Of a DNA stretch of 64,000 bases, positions 30,901 through 42,470 are shown in pieces. Position 1 is the first letter of the stretch; the number at the start of each line of letters is the position of its first letter. Origin of the DNA: Ciona savignyi (taxonomy: Eukaryota; Chordata; Ascidiacea; Phlebobranchia; Cionidae); the NCBI GenBank assembly GCA_000149265.1, contig CH002078.1, positions 184,992 through 248,991 on the forward strand, read 5' to 3'. A program made the position numbers and the translations under genes. A model generated the notes under the pieces. The model was not told where the DNA came from, did no database searches, and was given only the letters and a program-made list of their open reading frames with translations.

Positions 30901-33562
30901 CCGTGCGACAAAAACGCAACTACGACAAGAGCGTTCAATCTTGGTCCTTTAAAGCAAATGATTGGGTATGGTACTACTACCCACCGGCGGGGCGGAAGAA
31001 GTTGGGCCAAGGATGGACTGGACCGTATTTGGTAATCGACAGGGTATCTCCGTGCCTTTACAAAATTCAAGCTTCACCGCATAGCAGACCAAAAATCATC
31101 CACGTTGACAATTTGAGATTGTTAGAGGCTGAAACGATGCCAGCCAACTGGTTGCACGAACGCGACGAGTCTGCACAGGAACCAGTTGACGAACGCGACG
31201 AGTTTGCACCAGAACCCGTTAATAACGAACGCGATGAGGCTGCACCGGAACCGATTGACGAGACGATAGACCAAGAAATGATGTGGACAAATGAACTTGA
31301 TCAAATTCCAACATTTTCGGGGTTTGGAAGAAGGCGCAGGCGGCCGGCGTACCTTCACGATTTTGTATGTTAATATTAGTAATTGTTTTGGAAGGGAAGT
31401 TATTTTTTGAGTTGGGGGATGTGTAAAGTATTTTATTTCTATGAGGTTTAAATTCCCTGCATTTTTGAACGCTCGCCGATTAAGTTAATGCTGTGTTTCG
31501 TTGATTACTTAATTGCCTGCTTTTCTGTATATTTGGTTGTACCTTTTTCGCTTTAAGTTAGTTACGAGTTGTGGAGTTGACGGTTGTTTGAATAAATTGT
31601 GCTGAAACGCTACAATACTTACCTTAGCCCATGAATGTGCGAGGTTGCTTGGTCTTTTGCTATTTGTTTCCCCACAGTATTGCGGTAATAGGGGTGATTA
31701 GCTTGGTCGGATAACTTGTTACGGTAAGCTGACACAAGTCGTTCGAATGGATGTCTGGTCACCAGGATAGTGGTATAGTTGTGTAGTAGCTCGATGGCTT
31801 CTTCTTCCGTTTTAAGTCTGAAATTTAGTAAAAAACTTATACTGTTAATAAATAAACTAGAGCTACGCTAAGGGAGGTAAAAAGGGAAACTGTTCATTTA
31901 AACTATGCAAACTATTTATAACCTTGCCCTTAACTAATATTAAGCAAAGAAATAACGCTAACTTTAACCCCCATTCAAACACTAACCCTGATACCCGTAT
32001 CCTTATTTTAGTGTGCTGTTTCCGCCTTTCCTACTTTCCTCTTTCGCTAATTTAAGTTTCCTTTTATAATTCGGTTGTAATTGATAAAATTAAACTTCTT
32101 GTACATTTAGCATTAAATGACTTACTTTGAAAAGAGCTGATTAGGAATCATCGAATAAGCCCACTTTGTCATTGTTTCAGCAGTTATCTCCTCTTCAAAG
32201 CCGCCAAGTTTTAACAAAGCTATTTGCCATGACGTGCTTGCAACCTGAAATGGTTAAAACAAGGTTCATCATTTGTTGCGTGCTGCCAGATGGTTGTTTG
32301 ATCAAAACTAGGCGCTGGCTACTCGATTGTGTGCTTGGACAAGGCACTCAAAGTGCATTTCTTGAACCAGTGAATTGTTGAGTTCTACTAACTTAAAGGA
32401 GCGTCTCAATTATACACAATACATAACAAATGTCCGACCGAGTCTATTGGTGGATTAGTGCGTCACCTTTCAGCCGAAATCGCTATGGCCCTGGCAGGGC
32501 ACTTAGCAGACATCGTTAAAACCTAGTGCACTCGCGGCTACTACAACAAAGGAACGTCTTAATTATACACAACACACTGCAATAGTCTCGGTAAAGGTGG
32601 GTTAACAAATGATCTAACTATTGCCATGTGTAATATCCCTCCTACGTTATCCTTATTAAGGTGATAAAATAGGCATGTTCTATCCTACTTTTTAATAATG
32701 ATGGGGTGACTTTGGAACGCCACATTAGGGTAGGCACAAGGCCGGCCTGATGGTCGTGACGAGCTCGAACCAAAGTTCGTAAACAAACTTGTAGGAACCA
32801 AGTCCCACGTAAAAACACAAAACTTACCTTGGGCGTTTCACAAAGCACAGTTTTAGCGCTGTGGTCGTATTTAAATCGGTCCGTTCTTAACGGTACTTTG
32901 TTTGTTGAGTCATTATATGTTACTGCACATAGTTCACGAATAGCTTCAGATCGTTTGATATATTTGTCTCTCTTGGAAACCACTTGTATCTTTCTATTTG
33001 CTGGAATATATTATCCGGGTTAAGTTTAGTTTAGTTTTCGTTTCTGCGATGAAAACACGAAGCAAGACCCTTAATACTAATTTAGAAAATTGGAAAAAAG
33101 GCGAAATTTTCTGAAAATCCTCGTTATGATTTGAATACGAAATTTAAAATTAAATAGAACTGTGATGTGTATTTCTGTAGATAGAATAACGGAAGGCAGG
33201 GTTATCACATGAACAATCGTCAAAGAACTTACGCACAATGTCAGTTTAATAGCGCTTTGAGTTTAGGTTAAAATTGAATTACACAATTTAGTACCGTGTA
33301 TGATTCACACATTTTAGTAAAAGTTACTAAAGTGCCTTCTCCAAAGATACGATCGACTGCTTGGCGAGCAGTTTCGAACCTTTAACCTTTGGGCCGAAAG
33401 GCGACGCTCTAAATCGCCAAGCTAATCGGTCGGAAAAATAAACTTACCGAAAAAAGACCACTTTGTAGAATTGAAGGAATCCAAGTTAATAATTACGAAC
33501 ATAGTTGTACAGGTAGCGGTAATTAAACCAAGGATCAGAGTCTTTTTCAATTTTCGGTTCAT
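24908..33562 (-). CDS. ST2: carbohydrate sulfotransferase (HNK-1ST/CHST8-14 type), six exons
   Basis: Paralogue of ST1 with exactly the same coding exon lengths. Exons on the minus strand: 33448-33562 (ATG), 32828-33000, 32126-32244, 31623-31817, 25830-25973, 24908-25265 (stop). Phases agree throughout, giving 367 residues. It has the N-terminal signal anchor, CETPKVASTSW, VTRHPFERLVSAYRNK and HWRPQTHMCIPC. Intron 4 is 5.6 kb because an antisense Gypsy element (26751-31614) sits eight bases past the exon 4 donor. The donor itself (AAG/GTAAGTAT) is intact. The exon 5 donor is GTGAGT rather than GTAAGT. No stop or frameshift lies in the exons, so the gene may still work if the element is spliced out. 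Promoter activity of the LTR on this gene is untested. Confidence 0.87.
25565..25770 (+). repeat. SINE fragment in ST2 intron 5
   Basis: 'ggtaacccgacgattggcgc', 'gacgattacccgtgtgataa', tail 'atgaatatcctatcctatcc'. Confidence 0.65.
26015..26235. repeat. About 200-bp interspersed repeat, ST2 copy
   Basis: Same family and same relative position as 10625-10849 and 52140-52390. Ends near 'gccgtcgccaattttagtag'. Confidence 0.55.
26236..26533 (-). repeat. Full-length SINE, minus strand
   Basis: Starts with the reversed tail 'gataggataggatattcatc' and ends with the reversed head 'ttaaccgttagaccaactag'. It is the best-preserved minus-strand copy. It lies in ST2 intron 4 and is absent from the same place in ST1 and ST3. 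Confidence 0.8.
26751..26943 (+). repeat. Gypsy 5' LTR
   Basis: 193 bp, TG...CA ends, identical to the 3' LTR. Confidence 0.95.
26977..27810 (+). CDS. gag: Gypsy gag
   Basis: 277 codons from an ATG 33 bp after the LTR. The C-terminal part has one CCHC zinc knuckle (CFYCGQSGHWKREC, about residues 239-252), typical of nucleocapsid. The N-terminal two thirds is a capsid-like helical region without a named motif. It ends TTTTAA, and the pol frame is -1 relative to gag and open across the gag stop. Expression of pol by -1 frameshift or by restart at ATG 27849 is possible (inference). Confidence 0.9.
   Translation: MEEIIEGIRKQFDKLQLDEKVQAGLVQIIKKEADGSAALTEVASTEKVGCSGQSVKPFRSDVALKMPFNGHISWPDFKQQFKNIAKVNNWDDAQMGLQLACCLQGDALMVQAGLPQEHRWNFQSLVGAFDRKYAPKSSCRSKAIFYSAVRGSNENLIDFSYRLRVLLHNAHPELKEDKEAILIEKYASGIGVASLRHAIILQNPKTLDMAVELVLKLEDRDGVNSDRTKISYPEEGTDNCFYCGQSGHWKRECNLRILHARDTANRRPNFNRAGSNF
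27849..31373 (+). pseudogene. pol: Gypsy pol (protease-RT-RNase H-integrase), interrupted by one in-frame stop
   Basis: One continuous frame, about 1175 codons, apart from a TAG at 29142-29144 inside the RT thumb/connection region. Visible motifs in order: aspartic protease LLDTGSGAT; RT with FSTLDLASGYWQ and the catalytic YIDDV; RNase H starting LDTDASGVAVGG; integrase with an HHCC zinc domain (H..H then C..C at CKWCIPC) and the DDE core around GIDFMGP, HSDQGRDF and SGQVERFNRTL. The C-terminus carries a repeated acidic segment (DERDE). No chromodomain is seen. This copy would make only a truncated product unless the stop is read through. Other copies in the genome could supply enzyme. Confidence 0.92.
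31422..31614 (+). repeat. Gypsy 3' LTR
   Basis: 193 bp, identical to the 5' LTR. Preceded by a purine-rich stretch (31390-31421) that could serve as the polypurine tract. Confidence 0.95.
32270..32640 (+). repeat. SINE fragments in ST2 intron 2
   Basis: 32280-32430 and 32440-32640 both carry SINE body motifs ('gtgcttggacaaggcact', 'attatacacaacacactgca'). The first is also in ST1 (16070-16170) and ST3 (54775-54990). Confidence 0.5.
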
Positions 33563-34221
33563 AATTCATCAAATTCAGGATACTTCTTTTTTGGATACTA
33601 CCCCTAAGCAGAACCATTAGAATAATAAACATAACAATATATTTACTTTATAATTATAACAAAGTAATAGTTAACGAAAAGCCTTTGCGCTTTTCTGTAA
33701 GACAAGATTGATCGATATGACGTGGCTCACTGGTACAAGGTCAAAATCGGTTGTATTATGAGTCGATACAGTTAAATAAAACTAAAACTCACGTCTGGAA
33801 CAACGCCTACGTGTAAAACACTGAATTATACCACATACTGCAAATAAGCTAACTCGGTAAATAAATGACCATTTTTATTGGTGATTACAGGGTATTCTAC
33901 AAAGTACAATTAACACGTCGAATGAAATATTTATCAAGGGCATAACCGAACTATTGTATTACGTAAGGTCATGGATGAATTCGTTTCTTGAGTTACGCGT
34001 CATGGCTGACGTCGTTTGTTAAATAGGGTCATGGCTGGGTATGTGTATTCAAAAAGGACGTATGGAAACGTTTGTCATAGATAAGTCACATCAAAAAATC
34101 AATTTCCAAAATAGAGTAACTAATACAACGACCTTGTGAACTGAATATAACGGGTTTAGGTTTCCAAAGTCTAACTACACTTAGATTTCAATTATGCTAA
34201 TCGCAAATGTACAATTAAAAT
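33563..34221. other. Upstream region of ST2
   Basis: Partly conserved with the upstream regions of ST1 and ST3 ('gatatgacgtggctcactgg', 'gaacaacgcctacg'). No exon found. Confidence 0.4.
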
Positions 34222-34625
34222 TAGAGAGTGTTAACCACGTGTTTAACCGCCACTATTTGTAAAACACAGTTTGTATTTTTACACCGAGTATGTACTTTGT
34301 TTCTGCAGGCATAAACGCATGGGTCCCCTAGTAATCAAACCAAACTTATTTTCCTTTTTAAGTAAAACATAATAATAATCGTGTTAGATGTACGAAAATT
34401 GTATCACAAATATTTTAAATTATAGCCTCTTGTCAAGCGATGTAGTAAAATAAAGCTAAGTTCCAGAACAGCTCGATTTAGTGTTTCGTGGCTTATCTAG
34501 ATCATGTAGTCTAACAAGTTTTATAGAGTTTTCTTTACACCTTCTAGAGATGTCGTGGCGACATGCCATGCCTGTCACAATCAAGATTCAAAAACATATC
34601 TTCGATTTTAAGGGATTTACCCTAA
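34222..34625 (-). repeat. ATGGGTCCC/CTRR-T family, truncated minus copy
   Basis: Begins with the reverse of the family 3' end ('ttagagagtgttaaccacgt', that is CTCTCTAA followed by T) and stops after part of one 330-bp sub-repeat. Confidence 0.6.
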
Positions 34626-34631
34626 GTTTAG

Positions 34632-34990
34632 TTTAGTTTAGTTTATTCATTTTTTGCCCTAGTATTTAAAAAAGGCAAGCGATTATAATAACGACACGGG
34701 AACAGGAAAAGACGGCAAAACGAACAGTCGTTAAAACACGTCATTGAAAAAAAAGGATATATAATTTAATAAATATAGCGGACGCGGCCGCCAAACCTAG
34801 GCGAAAGAACAATAATGTGCAAACAAAATTTAATTAAAACCAAACAATATAAAGCCCTGAAGAAAAGTGTGTGGTAAAGCGCGACCAGTACTGAGGGGGA
34901 GCCGGCTTTAGGAGAAGGTGTGGCCCGAAAGCGTGGACCAGAGTGGAAAAAGAAAAACCCCCTAAAATGAAATTCCACTAATGTCAGATG
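34632..34990. repeat. About 200-bp interspersed repeat plus flank
   Basis: 'ttattcattttttgccctag', 'atagcggacgcggccgccaa'. Same family as 10625-10849. No gene. Confidence 0.5.
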
Positions 34991-35515
34991 ACACTATTAG
35001 TTTCAAGCACACTTACCGGGGCATATTTACATTACATATTGTCATTAAAACACACAAATTGCATAACACTAATGCATTTGATACTTATTTAGAAGTGTGA
35101 AAAGGAGCACTCACAGTAGTGCACCATAGATAACAAAAAACAATTAAAATAAATAAATAAGTAAATAATAAAAATAAATACATAAATAATTAGCGAGCCA
35201 AAAAAGGATGGCTAGAAAATAAAAAATACTAAGGATTGCAGCAAGGATCCGATTATATGAAAGCAAATTGGTTGTGACATGTTAGTTTATTATTGACTGC
35301 CATATTAGATCACACCACCAACTCTCGAACAGCAAATTTGAGGAGAAAGAGGTCACGAAGAGAAAACGGACGACCTTCTTGTAGAATAAATTTCGATGTC
35401 CGGATATCTGGAACAGAAATGTCTTGGCAGTATGGTTGTAAAAATGCTACAAGACAGTGAAGAAATAGAAATATAGATACAATAGATAGATTAGATAAAA
35501 ACAGGTTAGGAGACA
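34991..35515. other. AT-rich spacer with an (AAATA)n-like run
   Basis: Low-complexity 'aataaataaataagtaaata' near 35138-35192. No gene seen. Confidence 0.5.
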
Positions 35516-36846
35516 CACTGTAAACTGTTAGGGTGGAATCGTTTTTGGAGGGTGGAATTTTACAATTCGATGCGTGGAATTATTACATGCTAAGGTGTGT
35601 ATTCCCCAAAAATCGTGTAAATTTTACAACATGGGCTCCTGTGTGGACAAGTCCATCTTTTAAGGTGTTATATCCCACGTACTAAAATCAATAGGGTGGT
35701 TTTAAAAATCCAGGGGTGGGTTTCGTGTATCGAAGGTGGTTATTTCACCATACGGGTGGAACTCGACACCAAGCGCTTAAATCAACCTAAAGCCGTTGCT
35801 ACAGCAACTTGTTTGATGCAATGACGTATATACGCACCATATATCCATCGAAAGTTGTTCTACCTGGTTTCTTTATATTTAATGAAAAAATACAATTTAG
35901 GCCTACACATGTAGTCTTCTTGACTAACTGTTATGTTAGGATAGGAATATTTAAACCTCGAAATCCTTATCTTGATATTTTACTAAAGCAATACGTTTTG
36001 AAATAATAAATGTTAACCGTTTTAGTCAAAGCTGCAGTTTATTTCTCCTGCAAAGGAACATTTTGTTGTTGCTGTAAAATATTGTGAAACACTGCGCATG
36101 CGCACAAATAATTTAAGTCGCATTTGATTGGTTCAAGCATTGCGCCATTTTTTAGTTCTCGAATGATAAACATTATGACGACATGTGCTTGCGGGTTCAC
36201 GTGAAAAGGATAGTACTAAACTTAACTTAAAACTCCTTCAGCGACAAAGAAAGTTTTTTAGGATGCTTTAGGTCTATGTTAGATAAGCTTAAATTCAGTT
36301 AGACTATATTATCTTAACTATTTTATTAAATAGCCTAGATGCATATCAATGTTTGTAGGTTGTTGCTAGTCTATAGAAAGACCTTCAGCGTGAGGTGCAT
36401 GTGGATGTGGGCCTGTTGTTGCTGTAGCCTGTATTGCAATACGTTTTCTCTAGGACCCTAGGAACAGTTTTATTTCAATTTATTCGTTTAACTTAAAAAC
36501 AGGAAGGTTAATATCGCTCAACAGTTAGGCCTAAATGGCGGAAATAAGAAACTACGGAAATTTAATATGGGGCTAGTGATGGAGAATCATCCGTACCCTT
36601 TCAGGCCTCTGAATGTAAAAAAAGTTCTGTATTTTACTATTTCCGCCTTTATGTTGGCCATCAAAAAGTCCTAGTAAAGTGATCCTGACTTGATTTTCAT
36701 ATTTCTGATGCTGCATTCCTATATATAGCCTATAGTGTTTTTTAACTTCATAGCTTTAGTTAAAAAGTGGCCGATTTATATTTCTTAAAGTTTAAAATCA
36801 GTTGTACTTATAACATAACCTAGTTGACACCACTCGGCTCTCATAT

Positions 36847-39175
36847 ATGGAAGAACCCTTGCACTACTCTATTCCATGTCCCTGTACTGGATGTGCTGTT
36901 AATTTGGCTTCAAAAATAAGCCTTATCAATCATATGAAATTTGACCATAATGTATTAAATCTGGCGACATTAAAGTGTAAAGTAGGTGATTGCAAGCGAA
37001 TATATTCATCAAGAACAAGTTACATAAAGCATCTTCATCGCTTTCATGTAAACATACTTCATCCAGCACCACCACAAAGTACCAGTAATCAAAATGTACC
37101 CGAATTATTTCCCAGAGATACAGAAAACTTTGAATATACACCCACTTCAGACTGTTCTAAGTCCACCAAAGTTCCAGTTTCTGAATTAAGTCGTAGTAAT
37201 TGGAAGTGACACTTCTACTCAGCAACATTTTATTAAAAACTTCATGCAGTTCTGTTTAAAATTAGGCTAAGCATATGCGCTACCTCAATCAAGTTACCGA
37301 AGTATTATGAAAGATATTGTTACCTTATTTTCAGCCTTTCACGCAGATATTCTTTCTGTAACAAACTTGACAGGGACAACTCCTGCACATCCTGATCTAA
37401 ATTATGGATATTTGCAAGATAAATCTTTTCTAATAAGCACCTGCCATAAAATTAATGCCTCCGTTATATTCAAAGATTACTGCCTTTCTATTGGCCTTGT
37501 TTCACCGAAGAGAATACATTTAAATGACTCTACTACATACCAATATGTTTCTATTTTAAAAAGTTTAAAAAATTATTTGGAACATAGTGATGTGTGGGAA
37601 GCTGTGGTTAAGAATTCGAAAAAGCCATCTAACCATGATTTAGTTGCACAATTTACAGATGGAATATATTTTAAAAATCATTCTTATTTTGGTGGAGATA
37701 AAATGTTGTTGCGTCTGCATTTGTACTGTGATGAACTGGAGATTTGTAATCCACTTGGTAGTTCGAAAGGTAAAAATAAGCTTACTGCATTTTACTACTT
37801 TGTTGGTAACATTGGTAAAGCTAATATTAGTTCTTTGCGGAGTATATTTTTATGTTTATTAGTTAAAAGCTGTGATTTGAAAACTCATGGTTATTCTAAA
37901 GTGCTTTCTCCACTTTTAAGTGATATTGCCAATCTTGAATCTTTGGGTATTATTTGCCATGTAGGTGGAGAAGATGTTGTTGTTAAAGGAACAATTGCTG
38001 TATTATCCGCCGATAATTTGGGGGCTCATGATATTGGAGGATTTAGAAAGTGCTTTAGTAGTGGCCGTATTTGTAGATATTGCATGTGTAACTATTCTGA
38101 TATAAAGGAAAAAGTTTGTGAAGACAACTTTGTGTTACGTGATTCCAAATCTCATGCAAGTCATGTCCAGTCGATCGGCATAGATGTTGACTTGGGCAAA
38201 GCGTATGGTGTAACCAGTGTTTGTGCACTAAGTGGTGTATCTGGATTTTGCCCAACACAATCATTGCCACCTGACATAATGCATGATTGTCTCGAGGGTG
38301 TAATTCCGTGTTTTCTGCAATCATTATTTATTCACTTACATTCTAGTCGAGTGTGCACTATTTCATGTATCAACGAAAGAATAATTCAGTTTTCTTATGG
38401 TACTTCTGATCTTAAAAACAAGCCAAGAACAATGCCTAGTAATGTTGTACAAACAACTGGTAAAGTTGCACCAAGTGCAAGTGAGTCTTGGTGTTTATTT
38501 CGCATGTTGCCTTTTATTATTGGCGATCTTATTCCATGTAGCAATGAAGCCTGGAAGCAATATTTAACTCTTTCAGAAATTCTGGACATTGTTTTTGCCC
38601 CATCTATTGAAAAAGAAGCAACACACTACTTAACTTTGTTAGTTTCTCAGTTTTATAAAAAAATGCTTGAACTATCGCCAAATTTAGTTAAGCCCAAATT
38701 GCATTTTAAATGTTATGAGCAGTCGGAAACATCTTGCTTGGTGGACAACCCAGAGTTTAGAAATCTGGAAGCTACACATTTGCACTTGTTTCCTGTAGAT
38801 GATGCAAACTTTTTTAAAGATAATTTTAATTTAAACAGTGAAACCAGCTTTTCAACGGCCACATTTGCAATATTGAATGGGGTTACTTATTCGTCAGGAC
38901 TGTGTTTTGTAGTTGACTTACAGTTTGATATACCTGTGTTTGTACGTATAAATAACATTGTTGTCTGTGATGATCAACCCTGTAATGATAGGTAGTTATT
39001 TGAAACCGATTCTGTTTAACACTCATTTACATGCATATGAAGTGCAGCCAACATCAGAAAAAATGTACTTTAAACCAGGATCGCAATTAAATTCACATGC
39101 ATTAGATGTGTACCAGGTTTTTTCTAAGAAGTATATACGTTTGCGATGTCGTGCTTGTTCTTTACCAGTACCTTA
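36847..39175 (+). pseudogene. C2H2 zinc-finger plus transposase-like gene of the 7-kb element, disrupted
   Basis: 36847-37209 encodes two C2H2-type fingers (CPCTGC...HMKFDH and CKVGDC...HLHRFH), a likely DNA-binding head. 37307-38995 encodes a 562-residue body with an FTDG segment, a cysteine pair (CRYCMC) and PPDIMHDCLEGVIP, a motif like the D-x-MH-x-x-LEG of CMC-type transposases. The expected C-terminal HLHAYEV segment lies in a different frame (38978-39175). A frame change near 37190, an in-frame TAA at about 37269 and a frame change near 38980 indicate that this copy is broken, unless unusual splicing removes them. The transposase assignment rests on motif and context, not on a database match. 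Confidence 0.65.
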
Positions 39176-39333
39176 AGGTTAATTTCATCATGCCTTGTAC
39201 TTTTTTGTGAGCTTATCAATTTTAGAAATGTTTCTGGTTGTTTGTATAAATATAAATAATTAACCTTAATGCCATGTTATTTATTCAGATTAATTAGCAT
39301 ACTGCTTTATAGCCTTTGAATAAACCTTTTAGA

Positions 39334-41969
39334 ATGCCTCATTTACTTGTTCAATTGGGTAACACAAAAAAAGTTGTTACTTGTAAAAAATCAGAAATAT
39401 ACGACTGTGTTATGAGAGTGTTTCAGTTAAAGAGTTATGACGTCCCAGAAAAAGCCCGCCTAATGATTCATTACTCAGGTAAATTTCAATCAAAATATGT
39501 TTCTTATGGTTTTGAGTTGATTGTGACTTAGTATTTGTACTGGTTGGTTGTTTATTTAGATGAAGACATAGAGTCGGATGTCACAGTAGCTGCGAGCTCT
39601 TCAACCATAAGCAGTCACAACTTCAGTGCAGGTAAAGCACCCTCAAGTGTGGTTGTTTTTTTAACCGGTCTTTTTATTCTTAAACATTTCTGTAGATGTT
39701 TCTTTTGAATCCACTCCCGATTCACCATGCAGAACAGAAGGTGCTTCCAATAAAGGCTGGCTGCTAAACTTTATCTTACCAGATTTTCCATTAAACATAA
39801 AAGCGGAATTAAATGAAATATCTATCACGGGAAATCCAGTTACTGCTTCAACAAGAAGAAAAATTCTTCAAATATTGTTCACACTCAGTTTCAGCGCAAG
39901 AGTTGTAAGCATTTTTACTCTATAAGCCTGGCAATAACTACAAAAAAAATAATTTTGTGTGTAGTCACTGGTGACCAGTCAACTGAACCACTTACAACTG
40001 AACCCCTTACAACTGAACCCCTACAACTGAACCCTTTACAACTGAACCCCTACAATTAAGCCCCTTACAACTGAACTCCTTTTAACTAAACCCCTTTAAA
40101 CTGAACCCCTTTACAACTGAACCCCATTTTTCAGTTAAAAGGGTTCTGTTAAAAGGGGTTTCAGTTGTAAAGGGGTTCAGTTGTAATGGGGTCTCAGCTT
40201 GTTTAGGGGTGGTCAGTTGTCATGGAACCGTAGTCACTAGCCATACTATTCAACTACCCACAGTCAGGTTGCCAGAACGGTTACCATTGTGCTGCTTTAT
40301 TGTTACATATGTTAGACAGGTTACTTAGCCTGTGATTTTATTGTTGGATTAACCTTTTAAAATTCCACTAGATTATAATTAGAGAATAACCGCATGTCCA
40401 CAGACAGTTACCAATAATTGCCCTTTTAAGACTTTGGGATCGAACCTAAAGCCTGTCTTGTATGATCAAGTCACCCAACTTTACTATTTACCAAAGGCCA
40501 ACGCTTACTACTACAGATATAAAAATCTTTTTTTATCTTAGATATCCATCACCATTTGAATATCGATCCGTATGCCTTACCCTTGTACAAAAATACCCTC
40601 AACTAGCACACAAAAAAAGCAAGGATTGTACTGTGAGTGTTTATTTCATTATCCTTTTTAATTGGCTAATAATGTCATGTCTTCAGGTCTATAAATTGTG
40701 TGTACCAGAAATGTTTTTAAATGAGAATATAAGAACAGTGGCCTTTCCTACTTTTAAAGGGTATTTTGTTGCAGGGAACATGGGTTGAAAGCCTTCGTCA
40801 GAGTTTCAGAGACATGAGGAGGCCACTTGTTAACAACGAAAGAGTAAGAATTATGAAAAGAAAATATGGCTTTGGAAAGTCACCAAAAGCTCCAGAGACA
40901 GTCTCAACAATAGAAAGTATTTCACCGGCAAAAAGACAAATTGTGGTTAGTGTAATAGCCTATAGTATCCAGTTACCAGAGACATACTAAAATGACATTA
41001 AATATTTTTTCAGTGAAGCACACACCAGTAGTTAGAAAAGGAACATCTTTAGCCAAATTCATCTTAATATACCATTTTATACCTCAATACCTGTATATAT
41101 TTTTTCAGAGTTATGATACAATAAATGAGGATCCTGAAAGCATTCAATGCCACATAAGAAAGATTAAAGAAGAATGTGCTAAAGTGAACAAAGATTATGA
41201 AGTAATAGAGGACAGAATGAGAAGGTCATACATCGCCAGGCGACAAGAAGTCCAGAAAGCAAATGATATAGGAATCATTTTGGGAAATTATCCAGCACTA
41301 AAATTCGCTTATTTTGTAAGTTTGGTTGCAATCAATAGTGGCAGCTTGCTCAGTTGGAATTATTTTGCAGGTTTTAAATGAAGCAAATGCAATATTCAAA
41401 AGCGATGTCAAGGAAAATTTGATCGAGGCGCTAGGCAAGTTCAAGATAGTTAGATTAAAAGAGAAACTTATCAATTTTAACCTGGCTTCACCAGCAGTAA
41501 CTGCCTATTGTAAAGGAAAGGATGAGTCAAAATATTTCTTTTTTGTTTAGGGTTTACGATTTTTATCACATTATAGATATACCAATGATCTTGTCCCTTC
41601 TCCCACAAGCGTTCAAGGAGAGTACATATTCTGATTATTTTCTTCATATATCTGTAAGTTTGGTTTTAGTTCCTGGTCTTCCGAAAATAAGAGACTAATA
41701 ATGTCTTTTTTGCGAAGCATATATATACTAATTGGATTTTAGTGATTGATGGTTGTTTACAGTACTGACTTAACAGTTTTATACCAGAAATATTTAACGC
41801 TGATCGCCTATTAATATTTCAGGAAAAGGATTTAGAAGAAAAACCAAAGCATCCCTACCCTGTCATGTTTCTTAAAGATAATCAACTAAAAATATTTGTT
41901 GAATATAAACAATTGTGCAGCGCAAGTGATATGGAAGAGGGACTCTGCCTTTTCATAAGTGTATTTTGA
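39334..41969 (+). CDS. Second gene of the 7-kb element, SAMD3-like protein, about nine exons
   Basis: Candidate exons: 39334-39478, 39560-39631, 39696-39904, 40542-40632, 40775-40945, 41109-41315, 41371-about 41509, 41551-about 41655, 41823-41969 (stop), with good GT-AG sites. Phases agree for most junctions, but not for 39904/40542 or 41509/41551, so there is an indel or a misjudged splice site there. The first exon looks like a small ubiquitin/PB1-type fold. Then come FILPDFPLNIKAELN, YPSPFEYRSVCLTLVQKYP, GTWVESLRQSFRDMRRPL and RRSYIARRQEV, followed by a C-terminal YPVMFLKDNQLKIFVEY segment. This order matches proteins often annotated as 'sterile alpha motif domain-containing protein 3-like' in fish and invertebrates (from memory). 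Role in transposition unknown. Confidence 0.55.
39970..40222. repeat. Foldback array of a 14-15-bp CAACTGAACCCC motif
   Basis: 39975-40127 repeats 'ttacaactgaacccc' about nine times. 40130-40222 carries the inverse ('ggggttcagttgtaa') about five times, making a large imperfect hairpin. It sits in an intron of the second transposon gene. Confidence 0.85.
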
Positions 41970-42164
41970 ATTTTTGATATTGTGATACCAAAAAAAATCA
42001 GAAAAACAATACAGTTTATCTGCTGTCTGCTTGGGATACCCATAGAACGAAGAATGATGTCGGTACAACGCATTATAAACTTGTTATAGTTGCATTGTTC
42101 ATACTGCTTTTATTATGTACCAAAATAAATTTCTTTAAGCTGTATTGTGACCATTCTCAAGGGT

Positions 42165-42470
42165 GGTTGTGATTGTGGAATCGCCATGCGTAAGGGTGGT
42201 TAAACGCCACCCCCCAGGGTGGTTTCTAAGGGCGGTAAAAATGGTAAACACCACGCACAAAGGTGGTAAACACCACGCACAAAGGTGGTAAACCCCATTT
42301 ACAGGGGTGGCATTGGATAAAAATGTAGGTGGACAAAACCTATTTTAGGTGGAATTTACCACCAACCTACCGGGTGGATACTGCCACGCTTTGCTGGGGT
42401 GTATGATTCCACCTGTGGGTGGAATTCCACAACCCATAGGTGGATTAGGTGGGCCATGGTTTAAGGTGGC
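42165..42470. repeat. Right subterminal GGTGG array of the 7-kb element
   Basis: Many 'ggtggtaaacaccacgcaca', 'gggtgg' and 'aggtggaat' motifs. The left counterpart is 35528-35770. Confidence 0.75.

Larger units (their letters stand above)
26751..31614 (+). mobile_element. Ty3/Gypsy LTR retrotransposon, recent insertion
   Basis: Two 193-bp LTRs (26751-26943 and 31422-31614) begin TGTAAAG, end GCTACA and look identical base for base. The flanking 4-bp duplication is 'atac' (26747-26750, 31615-31618). Between them lie gag and pol with protease, RT, RNase H and integrase in Gypsy order, plus a TGGCGTCCC candidate primer-binding site at about 26949. The unoccupied site is readable in ST1 (about 15375-15400) and ST3 (about 54230-54255). 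Identical LTRs mean a young insertion, but pol has one premature stop. Confidence 0.96.
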
